This document shows positions 35,215 to 47,968 of a stretch of 64,000 nt of DNA, in pieces. This stretch comes from Isoetes taiwanensis. Lineage: Eukaryota; Streptophyta; Lycopodiopsida; Isoetales; Isoetaceae. Each line of letters starts with the position of its first letter. The stretch's first letter is position 1. The DNA lies in the NCBI GenBank assembly GCA_021234155.1, contig JAJEKV010000035.1:5566596-5630595 (forward strand), given 5' to 3'. A program made the translations under genes and the position numbers. The notes beneath the pieces are model-generated. The model saw only the letters and a program-made list of their open reading frames with translations. It ran no database searches and was not told the DNA's origin.

Positions 35215-36780
35215 ACAATAATTGCTTTGGTGCGTATAATGCCACATTTTTAAGCGGTTCCCCTGAAATTTGGAATATGACCGCCAAACTTGAGTTTTTG
35301 ACATCAAATTGGAGGCCTGATTGGTTGCAAGATTCCAAAAGAAATTGAAATTTGACATCTTCAAATAAATAATTGGGGCCTTCATGAGGCGACAATTGCT
35401 TTTGGCATGACTTCAAAGGTATCACGCCTTCTTCTCTAGGAAAGCTTTAACTAGAAGAAATTAGGTAGAAAATAACATGTTTCATATGGGAGCATCCCGT
35501 AATCATTAGGAATTGTAATGAAGTCGACCACCAAACTCGTTTAAATAATAATGCCCTCGGAAAGCATACCCTCTTAGTTTGGAAATTGTTCACAGACTTC
35601 AATACCTCTATCTATTCAACAACTTTAATGGTTCTCAGGTTTTCTAGTTTGGAGCCTTTGCACTTGCTTGAGTTGGATCTCCGACAACCAACCAACTCTT
35701 TGGTGAAATCCCCGGTAGCCTTGTAATTAACCTCTTTACAACAACTTTGCTTTATCTTCCAGGGAGTATCCGGGATACTTTCTTAGCAATTGCTCTTAAT
35801 CTACGAAAAATGAGCTTGTCTAGTAATTTCTTGCAAGGATACTGCACGCAAGTCTAGAACTTTGTGCACAATTACAAAGACTTGGTCTGAGGAACAATGC
35901 GCTAAGGGAAGGCTTGAAATTAATTTCACTAAGTTGCAATCCTTACTAATTGTATCATCGGTTCCTCAAAGTAACCTAGTAGGCCGGTGCCCTCGAGTCT
36001 ACGGAGAAATGCTTTCAAGGTTAGACTTGAGAAGGAATAACCCATCGAATTATACCTGCATTTCTTTCGGCGGATAAGCGGCATCTTAAGGTGGCCGAGC
36101 TTGGGTTATAACTTACTTGAAGGACCCATCCTACTTTGGATGGCGAAATGAAAAACAGAAAAGTGCTAGGTTATCAAACAACATCTTTGGAAGGTGAAAT
36201 TCCTACACATATGGGCAAAATGGAGAGTTTAATTTTGAGTGAAGACCAAAACACCTCGCACTTTTTCGATTACACAAAGACACATTATATCAAGACATTT
36301 TTCTACCTAAAGGTAGATCAATTGATGAACCTTTTAAATATGTGCTCAAAACTACTACCCTCATTGATTTATCAAGCAATGATTAGTGGGAAAAATTCCT
36401 CGAAGACATTTGGAAACCTCCACGAGCAGGCGTTACCTCGATCTGTCTAATAACAATATCTCGGCTCTATTAAACAAGCATTGGGAAACTGTGGCCATTT
36501 TGGGCGGATGGACCTACAAACGAATTGTTGGCGTAATTCCTAGTGAGCTTGTTCCATGCGCTGACTTATCAAGCTTTAATGTATCATTCAACTACTTGGG
36601 CGGGGCTTGCTTATTCCAACGGTTGGTCATTTTCTTTTACAATCTCTAGTTACATAGGTATCTTTGGTTTGTGTGGTTCCCCTTTGCCCGGTTGCCCTTG
36701 TTCTCCACCTTCTTCACCACAAAGAACCACACAAAAAGATGTGGGTGGAAGACTCTGGCAGTAAAAAGATGTCTATTGTT
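35210..36780 (+). pseudogene. LRR receptor-like gene, 3' part
   Basis: Resumes after the duplication ATATC with FLSGSPEIWNM-type sequence. Degenerate LRRs follow in shifting frames, then IPSELVPCADLSSFNVSFNY, and FGLCGSPLPGCPCSPPSSPQ at about 36660-36720, the standard end of the LRR block. A hydrophobic stretch after it (about 36770-36850) looks like a transmembrane segment. I see no kinase domain downstream, so this is either a receptor-like protein or a receptor kinase that has lost its kinase. Confidence 0.75.
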
Positions 36781-36960
36781 GCATTTGTACTTCGGAACTT
36801 GATAGCTTATCGCTGCACCCTATATGGAGTTTTATTGTTCTAGATCGATAACATCTTTGTATTTGCTAGAAGCGGTCTAACTAAATAAAATAAGTTGCTC
36901 TACCAAAGCTGTAGAAGATATGGGAGCTACGCCCGGACTTGTTTTTATGTTTTACATATC
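36742..36960 (+). repeat. LRR gene 3'-end segment shared with 44410-44640
   Basis: Shares ATTTGCTAGAAGCG, AATAAGTTGCTCTACCAA and GAAGATATG with 44410-44640. It covers the transmembrane-coding end and 3' region of the LRR pseudogene. Confidence 0.75.
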
Positions 36961-37239
36961 TTTTCAGCTTATCAGGCCGTCGGTTAGAGATCCGAAACGG
37001 CTCACGGGTTTGGGGCGTATCCTAAAACCCGGATGGCATGGGGAGTTTACATATAATAGGTGTACACCATGCTCCCTATGATTGAGGGACACATCCCACG
37101 GTCCCGTGGCTTTTGGGAATATATGCACATTCTCGCCTCATATTGCTTTTCATATGGTGAGATCTTGTCGTTGATCGAGTCTAAGATCCTGTAAGGCTCA
37201 TATTGAATGCTGGTTCCTAAGGAAAGGCTTTTTAAAAAT

Positions 37240-37306
37240 TTTTTTGGTTATGGGGGATTCAACCCCAAAACCCCCCTAACTAACCACTAGACCAAGCATT
37301 AATTCT
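37240..37306 (-). repeat. tRNA-like sequence, possible SINE head
   Basis: On the minus strand TGGTCTAGTGGTTAG (A-box-like) is followed after about 14 bases by GGTTGAATCCCCC (B-box-like), then CATAACC and an A-rich stretch. The box order suits an RNA polymerase III promoter, but the spacing is too short for a complete tRNA, so this is a tRNA-derived fragment rather than a gene. Confidence 0.35.
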
Positions 37307-38110
37307 ATGAAAAATGTTTCAAATATACTTAAGGGTAATATTCAATTAAGATAAAATAGACTATAATATTCTAGGATGTTTTGAAAGTTTCAAAATATTC
37401 AAAGGTTCTAAAATGTTCCAAAATTTTTTAGAACGTAGGAGAATTAAAGGGAATATAAGGAAATCTCATAAATTGTGAGAATCTAGGAAAATATACAAGT
37501 CTAAGGAATCTCTTAAAATCTAATTTGAATCTAAGGGAATCTTCATAATATCCTCGAAGGAATTTAAGAAAATTTGATAAATCTTAGAGGTTTTTAAGAC
37601 GGCAAAGAGCGATAATAGAATGTTCTAAAATGTTTCATAATAAAGGGGTTACAATATAAATCTTGAAAAAAAAATATTCTAGATGCAGGGCAAGCTTCGA
37701 GCCAAAAATAGAAAATATTTAAAAATGTTGCCTGAATCCAAAATAGATTATTTTAGAAGGTTTTAAAATCAAGGTAACACCTGGATCAAAATAGAAAATT
37801 CTAAGAGAACCTAGGGGAATCTTCATGAATGCTAAATATAATACATAGAATATTGAAGAATATAGAGGAATCCAAGAGAATCTCAGTAGAATCGTTGGTC
37901 AGTAAGAGCGTGCTAAAACTGGAACAATCACCATTAGGGCATTATTAATTTCTTGTATATATATACAAGTTTTGTACTATGATTGGTTATACCTATGTGA
38001 CCTGATTGGGAAATATAAGCGAAATTGATGGAATCTCATAGTATCTAGGGAAGTCTTTCTAGAGTCTTGGATAATCTAAGAGAATCTTTATAGGATCTTC
38101 ATTGGATGAC
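37300..38110. repeat. GAATC-rich degenerate repeat
   Basis: Many GAATCT/GGAATC words at irregular spacing of about 10-25 bases on the plus strand. It is the reverse-complement counterpart of the next block. No gene seen. Confidence 0.7.
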
Positions 38111-38159
38111 TGCATTTGGCCGGATGATTTAGGAATTGTAAAAATTCTATAGAAATCAA

Positions 38160-39090
38160 TTTAAAGTCATGTGATGAATACTCTATAGAGATTCTCCAGA
38201 TTCCTGATTCTCGGATACTCAAAGATTTTATGAAGATTACTTAGATTCTTTTAGATTCTTTAAAGATTCTTATTTAAAGATTATCCTAATATTCCTCAAG
38301 ATTCATGTAGATTCTTCAGATTTTCCTTTATTTCAAGATTCCCCCTTTAGAAACACATCTAGTGTCAAAGATTCCCCTGGATCCCCTTGGATTCCCCCCA
38401 AATTCAAAATTCCATAAAGATCCCCTAGATTCTTGGGTTCTGCAAAAATTCCCCAGATTTTCAAAGATTATCGAAGATTTCTTTAGATTTCCCTTACATC
38501 TATGTGTAGATTCTCCCTAGATTCTTTTGAATTCTATGAAGATTCTACTAGATTCCCTGGGGATTCCATCAAGATTCCCTATTCTTCAAAATGTTTTTGA
38601 GATTCTCATGGATTCCCCTATATTCTTTTTAATCTCATGGGATTCCTTAAGATTATCTTGATATTTCCTTGATTCCAAGGGTTATCCCAAGATTCTCTAG
38701 ATTCCTTTTTTAGATTCTTAAAATATTCTTTAGATTCCCCTAAAGATTATCCTAGATCCCTGGAAGGATCCTGCCATTCCCCTAAGATTCCAATAGATCC
38801 CCAGATTGGGTTCTATAAAGATTCCCCCAAAGATTATGTCTGGTTCTCCTAGATTCCCTTAGAATTCTATGAAGATCCTCTTAGAGCTCCTAAGATTTCT
38901 TTCGATTCTTAAACCTTTTTTTAGGTTTTTAGATTCTCCTAGATTCTTTTGAGATTCCCATAGATTTCTTAAGATTCTCTTGAGATTCCCTTGATTTTCA
39001 AAGATCATCCCAAGATTCCCCAGATCCCCAAGTTTCCACAATAATTCTCTCTAGAGATTCCCTTAGATTCTATGAATATTCCCCTAGATT
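38160..39090. repeat. GATTC-rich degenerate repeat (opposite strand sense)
   Basis: Dozens of AGATTC/GATTCC words occur, often as CTTAGATTCTATGAAGATTC-like units. The word orientation flips relative to 37300-38110. A minus-strand open frame here (38859-39041) is repeat-encoded (NLG/NLR strings) and not a gene. Confidence 0.75.
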
Positions 39091-39745
39091 ATCCAACATT
39101 GCATGGAATGATGCCAAACCACTACTCATTGGAAAGCATTTGGATGAGAGGAATCCAGTGCATCCCACTTTGATCCGAGACCTCCATCACCAAAAATAAA
39201 GTTATTTCATTTGAAAGCTCTAAGAAAGTTTTTATAATTGATGGTTACACTGCCACTATCTTTTCATTAAATAGGGGTGCCACCTCATCTCCTTTAATAA
39301 AAAATTTAATTTAATATGAAAGTGAAAATTTAGGATTTCTCCTCCCCTTTTGATGCTGGTTAAAATTGGTTGCACCAAATCCACTTTTTGAGGGAAGCTT
39401 CCTTGCTTGCCTTTCTTTTACAAAATCAGCCAACGATTTTGCCTCCCCCTTTTGATCCGATGGGTGATCAATGCGGATTAATGTTTATGACTTTTTTATG
39501 TGACGCCGGATCCGAAGTTTTGAATCGGTCTAGATTAAAAGCCCCAAATAATGGGGCCATACTTTGGAAGATGACGTGTTTACATTCAAGCCGATTGATT
39601 TTTCTTTTCTTGACCACGATCCAATCTCTACATAATTAGCTTGGGAATGGCGAGGTTGGCAGCATTAGAAGCGGTCGATTTCACAACCCATGGTTGAGAT
39701 GAAAATCTCTATGGTTGGGGGTGCCATAGTTATAGTATATATTCC
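39027..39745. repeat. 0.72-kb tandem duplication, unit 1
   Basis: Unit 2 lies at 39756-40460. Shared anchors include AACATTGCATGGAATGATGC, GGGTGCCACCTCATCTCCTT and ATTAATGTTTATGACTTTTT. The start of the unit overlaps the GATTC-rich repeat. Confidence 0.9.
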
Positions 39746-39755
39746 CTCTAGATTC

Positions 39756-40460
39756 CCCAAGTTTCTACAATAATTCTCTCGGATTCCCTTAGATTCTATG
39801 AATATTCCCCTAGATTATCAAACATTGCATGGAATGATGCCAAACCAATTACTCATGGGAAAGCATTTGATGAGAGGAATCCAAGGTGCATCCCCACTTT
39901 GATCCGAGACCTCCATCACAAAATAAAAAGTCATTTAGGCGATAAAAGGAAGCTTCCATAATTGATGAATTGAACCTTGAATTATCTTTTCATTAAATAA
40001 AGGGTGCCACCTCATCTCCTTTAATATAAAAATTCTAATTTAATATGAAAGTGAAAGGCTGGGAATTTCTCTTTCCCCTGATCTAACAGGTTAAAATTTT
40101 TGCACAAATCCACTTTTGAGGAAGCCATGCACCTTCCTTACAAAAAATCAAGGGCCATGATTTCGCCTCCCCTTGGATCCGATGGTAGGTCCAAACTGGA
40201 TTAATGTTTATGACTTTTTATGTCGTGACCCGGATGAAGTTTTGGATCTATAGGTCCTAGATAAAAAGCCGAATAATGGGGTCGCTTGGGGACCGTGGCG
40301 TGGCTACATTCAGTAGTTGATTTTCTTTTCACGGCCGTCAATCTCTACATACAGGGGGGTGAAAGGGAATGACAAGTTGGTCGTGATAGAACCGCCGATC
40401 GATTTGCAATTAGAATGAAAATCTCTATGGACAAGGGGGTGCTTAAGTTATTATATATAT
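39756..40460. repeat. 0.72-kb tandem duplication, unit 2
   Basis: Collinear with 39027-39745, with many substitutions and 1-5 base indels. No coding domain in either unit. Confidence 0.9.
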
Positions 40461-40580
40461 AATATGTAGCACAATAACAGGGTTTTCTTTTTTATGCGTT
40501 TTTTCCAAATACGTTTTTATGGTTTTATATGATTTGGTGGCCAGAGTATTCAGGGGTGTACTAATCATTACATCTAGAGT
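40455..40580. repeat. Dispersed repeat, copy 2 of 3
   Basis: Shares TAGCA...ATAACAGGG, a T-rich stretch and ATATGATTTGGTGGCC with 22430-22540 on the same strand. The reverse complement is at about 56190-56300 (AAAAACCCTGTTATTATGCT). Confidence 0.7.
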
Positions 40581-43026
40581 CGCCTTATTTTCATCTTCTA
40601 ATTTTCATATTCTCAATGGTTTAGACCCATGTTTGCATGATGCTGTGCCATGCATTTTTTCAATGGTCAAGATTGAGTCCTTGGGTCCTTAATCAAGGGC
40701 TCGGGAATAAACACCCCTATTTCATGGTCTATTTCCCTCGTGTATTTTAAACAAACAAAGTCCATAGCTGTGTGTAGATGCTCGAGCTCATGGGTTTTAG
40801 GGTTTTTATTCACCTCTCTGGATTGCTTGGACTCCAGGACCGCTGGCCGGGACTTGGATTAGCGGCAAGATTGGCCACGAAAAGGTATTGTTTTTGAATT
40901 TGGAGCTAGGGTTCGATATTTGACTCTTAAATCGGGCGGGATGCTCTGAGGCCGAAAATCCGTGCATACGGTCTGAAACTTCTTATAAACCCATCAGCTA
41001 GGTCCATGCTTCTCTCACTCCATGCGGTTCATCATACATCATTAAAAGGACCATGGGATTTAATCTTCTTGCAATGGGCCACATACGGCTGACAGTATTG
41101 GCTTGAAGAACCAATTCTACGTTTGTTTAGGATCACGAGGGATAAAAGCTTTTGGGGCTTAAAGGCCAAACTTCCTAATCCAATTGGCCATGACTCAAGG
41201 GGGAAGAGAAGGCGACTAACCATAGATGCATGAATAGCATAACAGATCTTAACCTTAGTATTGCTAATGGAAATTCATTGAAGATTATGGTTAATGCTAT
41301 TTTTCAGGGCTTACAAATCGACGGATGAAGGCTTGTTGGTGGGGGTGCAATCACGGAATCGCGATTACATATTTTCTATCCTCGATTGGGACCATCATAC
41401 AAACTTAGTGATTTCAAATCCGGACCTTGTCTCAGAGCCTCACCATTGCCGGTAATTCCTCGGGTTCTTTTTCACTCATCAACTCTCTCCGTCATTTTAA
41501 TACCTTGCTTTTTATTTTTATTTCGGTTTCTCGACTGCGGGGGTGCCCTGCTAGTTAAATTCTGCGGCCAAGCTCCTTGGACTCGTAAGTATGCGTTGGA
41601 AATTTTCTGATGTCTTATTTGAGTAGAAATGATTTTAATGTTGTGCAAATTCTAATGGGCATGGAAATGCAAGTAAGAACCTGCGGTTTAACAAAGCGAT
41701 TGGGTGACATAAAATGATTTGGGGAATTGTGTTTTGCGGGGAGGTGGTGGAAAGCATATATGGAGGAAAGTTCAAAGGTATGCTTCTATGGTGCATTTGC
41801 ACCTAGAAATTACATATTTGTGATTTAAATCTAATATTACTTTCAATGGATTTGGATGAAAACTTCATTCGATCATAATGATCCGGCATCTTATCTATGG
41901 CTAATCTTTGGGCCATCGAATGGCTCGGAGTTCTTTATTCACGTTTGCTCGGCCAAAACATCTTGATGGGTATGAGCTCTGTACTATCATGTTGAGATCT
42001 TTGGCCATGCTACTTGTTGTAAAAACTGTTTAATTCTCGTACGCCTAGTGTTCTTTTTGTCATTTTTACAGAATGTAACAAGCAAACCCCTCATAGTTAC
42101 CCAAGGTAAATGTAGTAATTTATTTTTTCTTGGTGATAGTTGACCTTGCTATGGCGTTATTAGTGAATTTATTAGAGTACTTGTTATTAAGTGATGAATC
42201 CATGCAACCCACTTCATTACGTTGTATAAGGTGTTACCAATAACGGCACTTCATGTAGAAGAAATTGTTCGTTTCTTTTACCACACCTGTTTTAGTGGCG
42301 GTGTTTTCCGTTTGGAATGTTACGTCCTTAGAGTTAGGTTTTTGATATGCTTTTACGCATAAAAGCTCACGTATTGGATCCTTTGGATCCCTTTGGCATT
42401 AAAAACGGCATTAACTTGCTTTAACCGGTAGAGGATGTGCAAATGCGACATTGATATCCATTTTATATTTGACAATGATGGTGGTTCGTTATTAAAATTT
42501 TCTATTTTTCTTAGTCCTAATGATTAATGGTTAATATCACGAGGGAAGCATGTTGTTTTGGAAACGTTGTGGAAGGCATGGATGTTTTGAAGAAGATTGA
42601 GCGGGAGCCACACAATAGAATAGAATAGACCCAAAAGGACTATTAAGGAAGTGCTTGGACTTATAATGGAATCGATGCCAAATTGTAAACAACTTTACCG
42701 GTTGAGCGAGCATCTTTTAGCATATGGAGCAGCCGTGGTGATTCCGGTCGGATCATTCCATATTTGTTGGAGATCTTGCACCGATTCGGTCGAGGATCAT
42801 TCCATATTTGTTGGAGATCTTGCACGGATGTTACACATTATGTGCTTGCATTGATACGGCACATGTTATCATATGCACTAGCATATGCATGACAATGTCG
42901 GGTTACAATATTAGGGTGCGGCTTTATATTGGAAGTATGGCCCCTTTCAATAAACATATGATGTTATTATTGTTTTGCCTATTTTATAGCGATTGTGTTT
43001 CGTGTGCCGATTAGGTGTTTTCGATT
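40581..43026. other. No gene seen
   Basis: Unique-looking sequence with no recognised domain on either strand. It contains a 42-bp tandem duplication (42745-42829; GGATCATTCCATATTTGTTG in both units) and a short GAATA run near 42614. Confidence 0.5.
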
Positions 43027-43742
43027 ATATTTAGGCTCTTGGTATGCAATGGAAATAATTTATTTGTCTTGATGTTATTGTGCTTTTTAGTAATTAATGT
43101 TTAGACCCATAAAGTTTACCTATGTTTGCTTTTAGTTGGGGCGAAGGGCCAAAAATTTTTAATATAATAATCGACACACAACTACCATTAACATTATTAA
43201 CATAAACTATTGCATTTAACACATTTAAATTAAAATCCCCCTTAAACCCCTTTGGTTTGGGTGCATATTCACACGGGGTTCGTAGGGGCGGCCGAGCCCA
43301 AAAATATATTTACAATCGTGTACAAAATTAATACCATTAAGTACATTCTCTCAAATCTTATAGTATTTTGCAAATCTCAAATCTGATATATAAAAACTTG
43401 TACATGCATATCCCAAACGAGGATCGCTATTAGCGGTCCGGATCTTGGAATAAAGGGGTAAATATGCCAATCCGACGACTCGTTGCCGTAACCCCGTGTG
43501 AATATGCACCCAAACCAAAGGGGTTTAAGGGGTTTTTTAATTTAAATGTGTTAAAATGCAATAGTTTATGTTAATAATGTTAATGGTAGTTGTGTCTTGA
43601 TTATTATATTAAAAATTTTTTGGGCACGGACCCTAACTAAAAACAAACATAGGTAAGCGTTATGGTCTAAACATTAATTACTAAAAAGCACAATAACATC
43701 AAGACAAATAAATTATTTCCATTGCATATAAAGCCCAAATAT
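43027..43742. mobile_element. Fold-back element, copy B
   Basis: Arms of about 250 bp: the left begins ATATTTAGGCTC and the right ends GCCCAAATAT. AATGGAAATAATTTATTTG at the left pairs with its complement at about 43710. The CTTAAACCCCTTTGGTTTGG core is as in copy A. The arms reach further out than in A, so the true ends may be these. Confidence 0.85.
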
Positions 43743-43774
43743 CACGCTAAACACAATTGTTAATACGCAAAACA

Positions 43775-44200
43775 CATAATTAAAATTAATATTAACTAAC
43801 ACAACCATTGGGTCCAACACATTTCGTTAAAATCCCCTTAGACCCCTTTGGTTTGGGTGCATATTCACAGGGGGTGACTCAGAACAACGAGTTGTTGGAT
43901 AGGCATATTCACCCTTATTCCCTTAATCCCCTGCCGTTACACAAAGTTCCTCATTTTGGGGTATAGATGTCTGTAATTTATTATCTTGTATAACAAGATT
44001 TACAAAAATACTATAAGATTTCGAGGGCAATATACTATATGGTGTTGATTTTGTACATGCAAAACATAATTATAAGGGCTCTCTCGGCCCTATGTCACCC
44101 AGGTGTGAATATGCACCAAACCAAAGGGGTTTAAGGGGAATTTAATTTTAAAGTGTGTAATGTAATGGTTTGTGTTATAAAAAAATTTTGGCCCCGCCGG
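43775..44200. mobile_element. Fold-back element, copy C (shorter, diverged)
   Basis: Left arm holds CCCCTTTGGTTTGGGTGCAT and right arm ATGCACCAAACCAAAGGGG. The loop is in the opposite orientation to that of copy A. It lies only about 30 bp from copy B. Confidence 0.75.
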
Positions 44201-44409
44201 GCTAAGCATCACTTAGAGTAGGACTAGCCACCCAAAATGAGCGAAGCTTATTTTTTCTCTTTCCACCTCTCCCAACTATGCGTGATAATAAATGAAGTCA
44301 ATTTTTGCAATAAAGTCATTCCTCTTTTTTCAAAAAACAAAATTGTGGGACCTACTACACGATTTAACTAATTGAATAAAGAAGTAAAGCATTAGCTACC
44401 ACACAAGCG

Positions 44410-44640
44410 GTGTGGTGGAAGGCGTGGAAGAAAAGGTATCTATTGATGCATTTTGTACTCGAAAACTTGATAGGCTTATCACTAGCCCTATATCGATTTT
44501 GATGTTATAGATCGACAATAACATTGTATTTGCTAGAAGCGATCAAACTAAATAAGAATAAGTTGCTCTACCAATTGCCCGGAAGATATGAATGCTACTT
44601 GGACGTGTTTTATGTGTTTACAACATATATATGATAAGCA
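44410..44640 (+). pseudogene. Second copy of the LRR gene 3' end
   Basis: Matches 36742-36960, covering the transmembrane-coding end and 3' UTR of the LRR receptor-like gene. No LRRs are visible upstream here: fold-back copy C lies there instead. An orphan duplicate. Confidence 0.7.
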
Positions 44641-46012
44641 TGACTTAGAGTAGGTAATTTAGGCTAGAAAATCAATGGCGACAATACTTAGGACTTACTT
44701 GCGCAAAATGAAGCAAGCTTGTTTAAAATCTCTTCCGCCTCTCCCAGGCGTGATAATAAACGCGAAATCAATCTTATGCACTCTTGCATTTTGCAAGATA
44801 ACATTGTGGAAATTACAGATTTAATATAAAATTGAACTAAGTTGCGGTGAACATGTGAAACCATGGTAGAAACATTAGATAAACTAAAAAATTACAAACC
44901 TCAAACTTTATTTGCTTTGAAAAAATATCATGAGCATGAGTGCAATAAAATGCTTAGCAAATCGATCGTATGTGAGTTAGATCTCTTGCATTCAAAACAA
45001 AAGCGGCTATCTCAGATCTCCCTTAAGATCATGGCTATGTCTCAATCTAAAGTCTTCAATAATATTTTAGCTCCCTCTATATTTCCCATCATCCTTCTTT
45101 TTACACCCATTCCTAGGTAGACTCGCAGAAGTAGAGGCAATGCGATGAAATATATAAGGTTCCCAAAAAGAATTTTATAATGATTTTTAGGAGATGGTGT
45201 CTAGATAATGCCCTCGACAGAGGGGCGTTGGTGGAAAAAAAATTCCGGGTCACATGCGTGCCATGTGGCCACATGGTCAATTTTTTTCCGGTGAACGCAC
45301 TTTTCGAGGGTTAGGGGAGTATAACCTAACACCGAGGTTTGAGGGTTTACACTAAAGATTTCTTGAGGCGGTGGGGTCTTGCTTGGTTTGCGGACAAACT
45401 TGCTTTGTTTTAGGCTACAATAGGGTTTTTTTTTTTTGAAAAGTTTTGGTTCTATTTAGCTTGCAAATTTGAACATGAAATGTAGAAAACCACATGTAAA
45501 GAGTGATCTTGAATGGTAGCATTTTCAAGCAAATACACAAAATATGAAACATTTTGAAGGTCTTGATTACCTCTATTGAATGCATCTTCGAGTCTCAATT
45601 TAGCCTCACTAATAAAAAAGTTTTTTGGGTTAAATTTTTAGTGTGAAAAAAAGGGGAAAAGGGAGGAATTTCAAACTCTGCAATCTTGGTGGTTGGATGT
45701 GAACCATTTGGGAATGGACCATAAAGGGACTGATTCATTGCGATCCCATTCCCCTTGGACTTTTGCTTTTAATATCATCAATGAAAATGCATCGACTTAT
45801 TGGGCAATATAATTAGCAGTATGTGCATGTGTTCAACCCTATACATTTAGTATCCTTCTAAAGGCATGATGCCAAATTTATAAGATTATATGTACCTCAC
45901 CAAATATGTAGATTGTAGCTATCGAGAATGTCTATTTTTTAATTAAGTAGATTGTAGCTATCTAGAACATCTCATTGTTCCTAATCAAGCTTTTTGTTTG
46001 ATTAGTAAAAAG
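44641..46012. other. No gene seen
   Basis: 44640-44760 is a diverged copy of 44207-44330 (both with CTTAGAGTAGG and GCGTGATAATAAA). One open frame at 44863-45120 (85 residues) has no recognisable domain and probably is chance. Confidence 0.45.
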
Positions 46013-46590
46013 TAATATATGTTTTGCATAAGGAGAAAAATATTAAACATGATGCCTACATATAATGTGGCATTTTCTAATCTGTTCTTCCCCAATACAA
46101 ACATTCCCTTTCAGGAGAAATGCATGCAGCAACAAGATCTCTATCCTCTCTCTTCCAGGACAAAAAAACTTTTAACCACCTACATGGCAATATGCATTTC
46201 CTTTTTAGGTAAAATTTATAGGCATAACAAATGTAAATATTCCAAAGTTAGAAACAACCTTGCCTTGCAAGGTCATGATGTAAATAGAAGATGATTGATT
46301 ACATGCTCCACATTTTTTTGTGAACAATGCACCGAATTTACGCGTATCTCCCCTGCAAAAATATATAAATCACTTTCAAAAGGAAAACTTACGAAGCAAA
46401 CATGAAAAATATTCAATACCCTTAAAAAAGGAGGTGGTGGGTTGGGCCCGGAGCCACCAACCTCGCTTTACAACTAACATTCACAAGTAATGTGTTTTGA
46501 CGGTCAAACTCCAGAAATGCTGCCTTTTATTATTATTCGTAGCTTTCATAATGTTTGTTTCATCGTGTTTAGCACTTAGACTATGCAAAG
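46013..46590 (+). repeat. 580-bp dispersed repeat, copy 2
   Basis: Collinear with 11544-12123. Left boundary near AATATATGTTTTGCATAAGG; right end near TAGCACTTAGACTATG. Confidence 0.9.
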
Positions 46591-47960
46591 ACAAAAAAGC
46601 GAGAAGGGTGGGATGGTTATCTAAGAAAGAATTCAAAATGGTGGAGCAGAACAACATAGCTGGCGTGTAATAAACTTGAAGTTCAGACAAAATATGAATG
46701 AATTTCCTTCCTAGATCAAATGCCCTTCACATATATAGCAATCGGTATGAACTCAAAAAGGCAAATAATAAAGCATTAAAATACAGAGAAAAGAGCTTTT
46801 TAGGCTTACAATGTAGTTATCTCATTAGAGCTAAAATGAGGTCTCATGTGAGCCTCATAAAGAAATAAGTTTTTTTCCTCTTTTATTTCCACGTCATATG
46901 GGAGGGGTGTTAGTCAAACATGAGAGGCATTATTCTACCTTGGTATTTTCAATTGGTGAATCTCCCAAATGCGTTTAGAGCCGACAATATCATGAGGCGC
47001 GTGTACAAAACATCCTCAAGCATATCAATTCCTGCGCCTTAACAAAATCGAACCTACTTGGCGATTTTCCCCTATCAAGATCGATTCATTTTGCATGTAC
47101 AAAACATCCTCAAGCATATTGAATTCACCGTCTTAATCGAACCGAACCTACTTCGTGATTTTTCCCTGTCAAGATCGATACATTTCGCATCCAACGTAGC
47201 TTTCGAGTTACCGGGTAAGAGGCTAATTAGATATTCGTTTTTGATACTCATATTCAAATTCAATTATTTGAATTCCTCATATTCAAATTCAAATATTTGA
47301 ATTCCGCCTCCTAGTTTGATCGGAATCGCCATATATAAGACATGGCTAATGAGAAAATTGTTTCCAATTTATCCCCATGGTCAAAATCGTCATTCATCTT
47401 CCTTAGGGGTATGCTCCAAACATGGAATAGACGAAGTGGTGGTTTTAAACAAAAATGTGTGGATGAAAACCATCTGCGTGCAGGTGCTAAGCATCTGATA
47501 TTTGGGCTAAAGGCTTAACTGGAAAGTGTCAGGACTTCAAATCTGTCACAGAGCCTTGTTACATTTGCATGCGAGGGCAAACAAGGTCTATTGGGATATT
47601 GTGTGAGCATGACCAGTTACTACATGCAATTATCCTATCATAATTTGATGTTGCAACAACGATTTCAAGTTTAAAATTAAGCAATGGTGCTTCATTTAAA
47701 AAAATAGAAGATTGCAATTGCAAAATTTTGCAATTGAATAAGAAATAGTCCGGCTTGAACAAGATGCTCAATTGATGCAATTTGTGATTAGGTGAAAGAA
47801 AAGGTGATCTGCACAGGCTGAAGTGAAGAAATATAACAAGATGGTTTGTCATTGCAATCTAGATTAAACAGGTTGAAAAAACAGGATTGGGATTGAGAGA
47901 GGAAAAAAAGACAAAACCGTGTTAAACTAAATCCAAGAGGTGGTGCATATTCAAGGAGAG
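46591..47960. other. No gene seen; tandem repeat and palindromes
   Basis: 47004-47190 is a two-unit tandem repeat of about 93 bp (AAAACATCCTCAAGCATAT in both units). 47245-47305 holds AT-rich palindromes built on TTCAAATTCAA and TTTGAATTC. No coding domain is recognised. Confidence 0.55.
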
Positions 47961-47968
47961 TTTATGCT

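Noticed and set aside
36780-37250. Search for a kinase domain after the LRR gene
   Set aside because: No glycine loop, HRD or DFG motif was seen in any plus-strand frame.
38859-39041. Asn-Leu-rich minus-strand frame
   Set aside because: It is the translated GATTC repeat.
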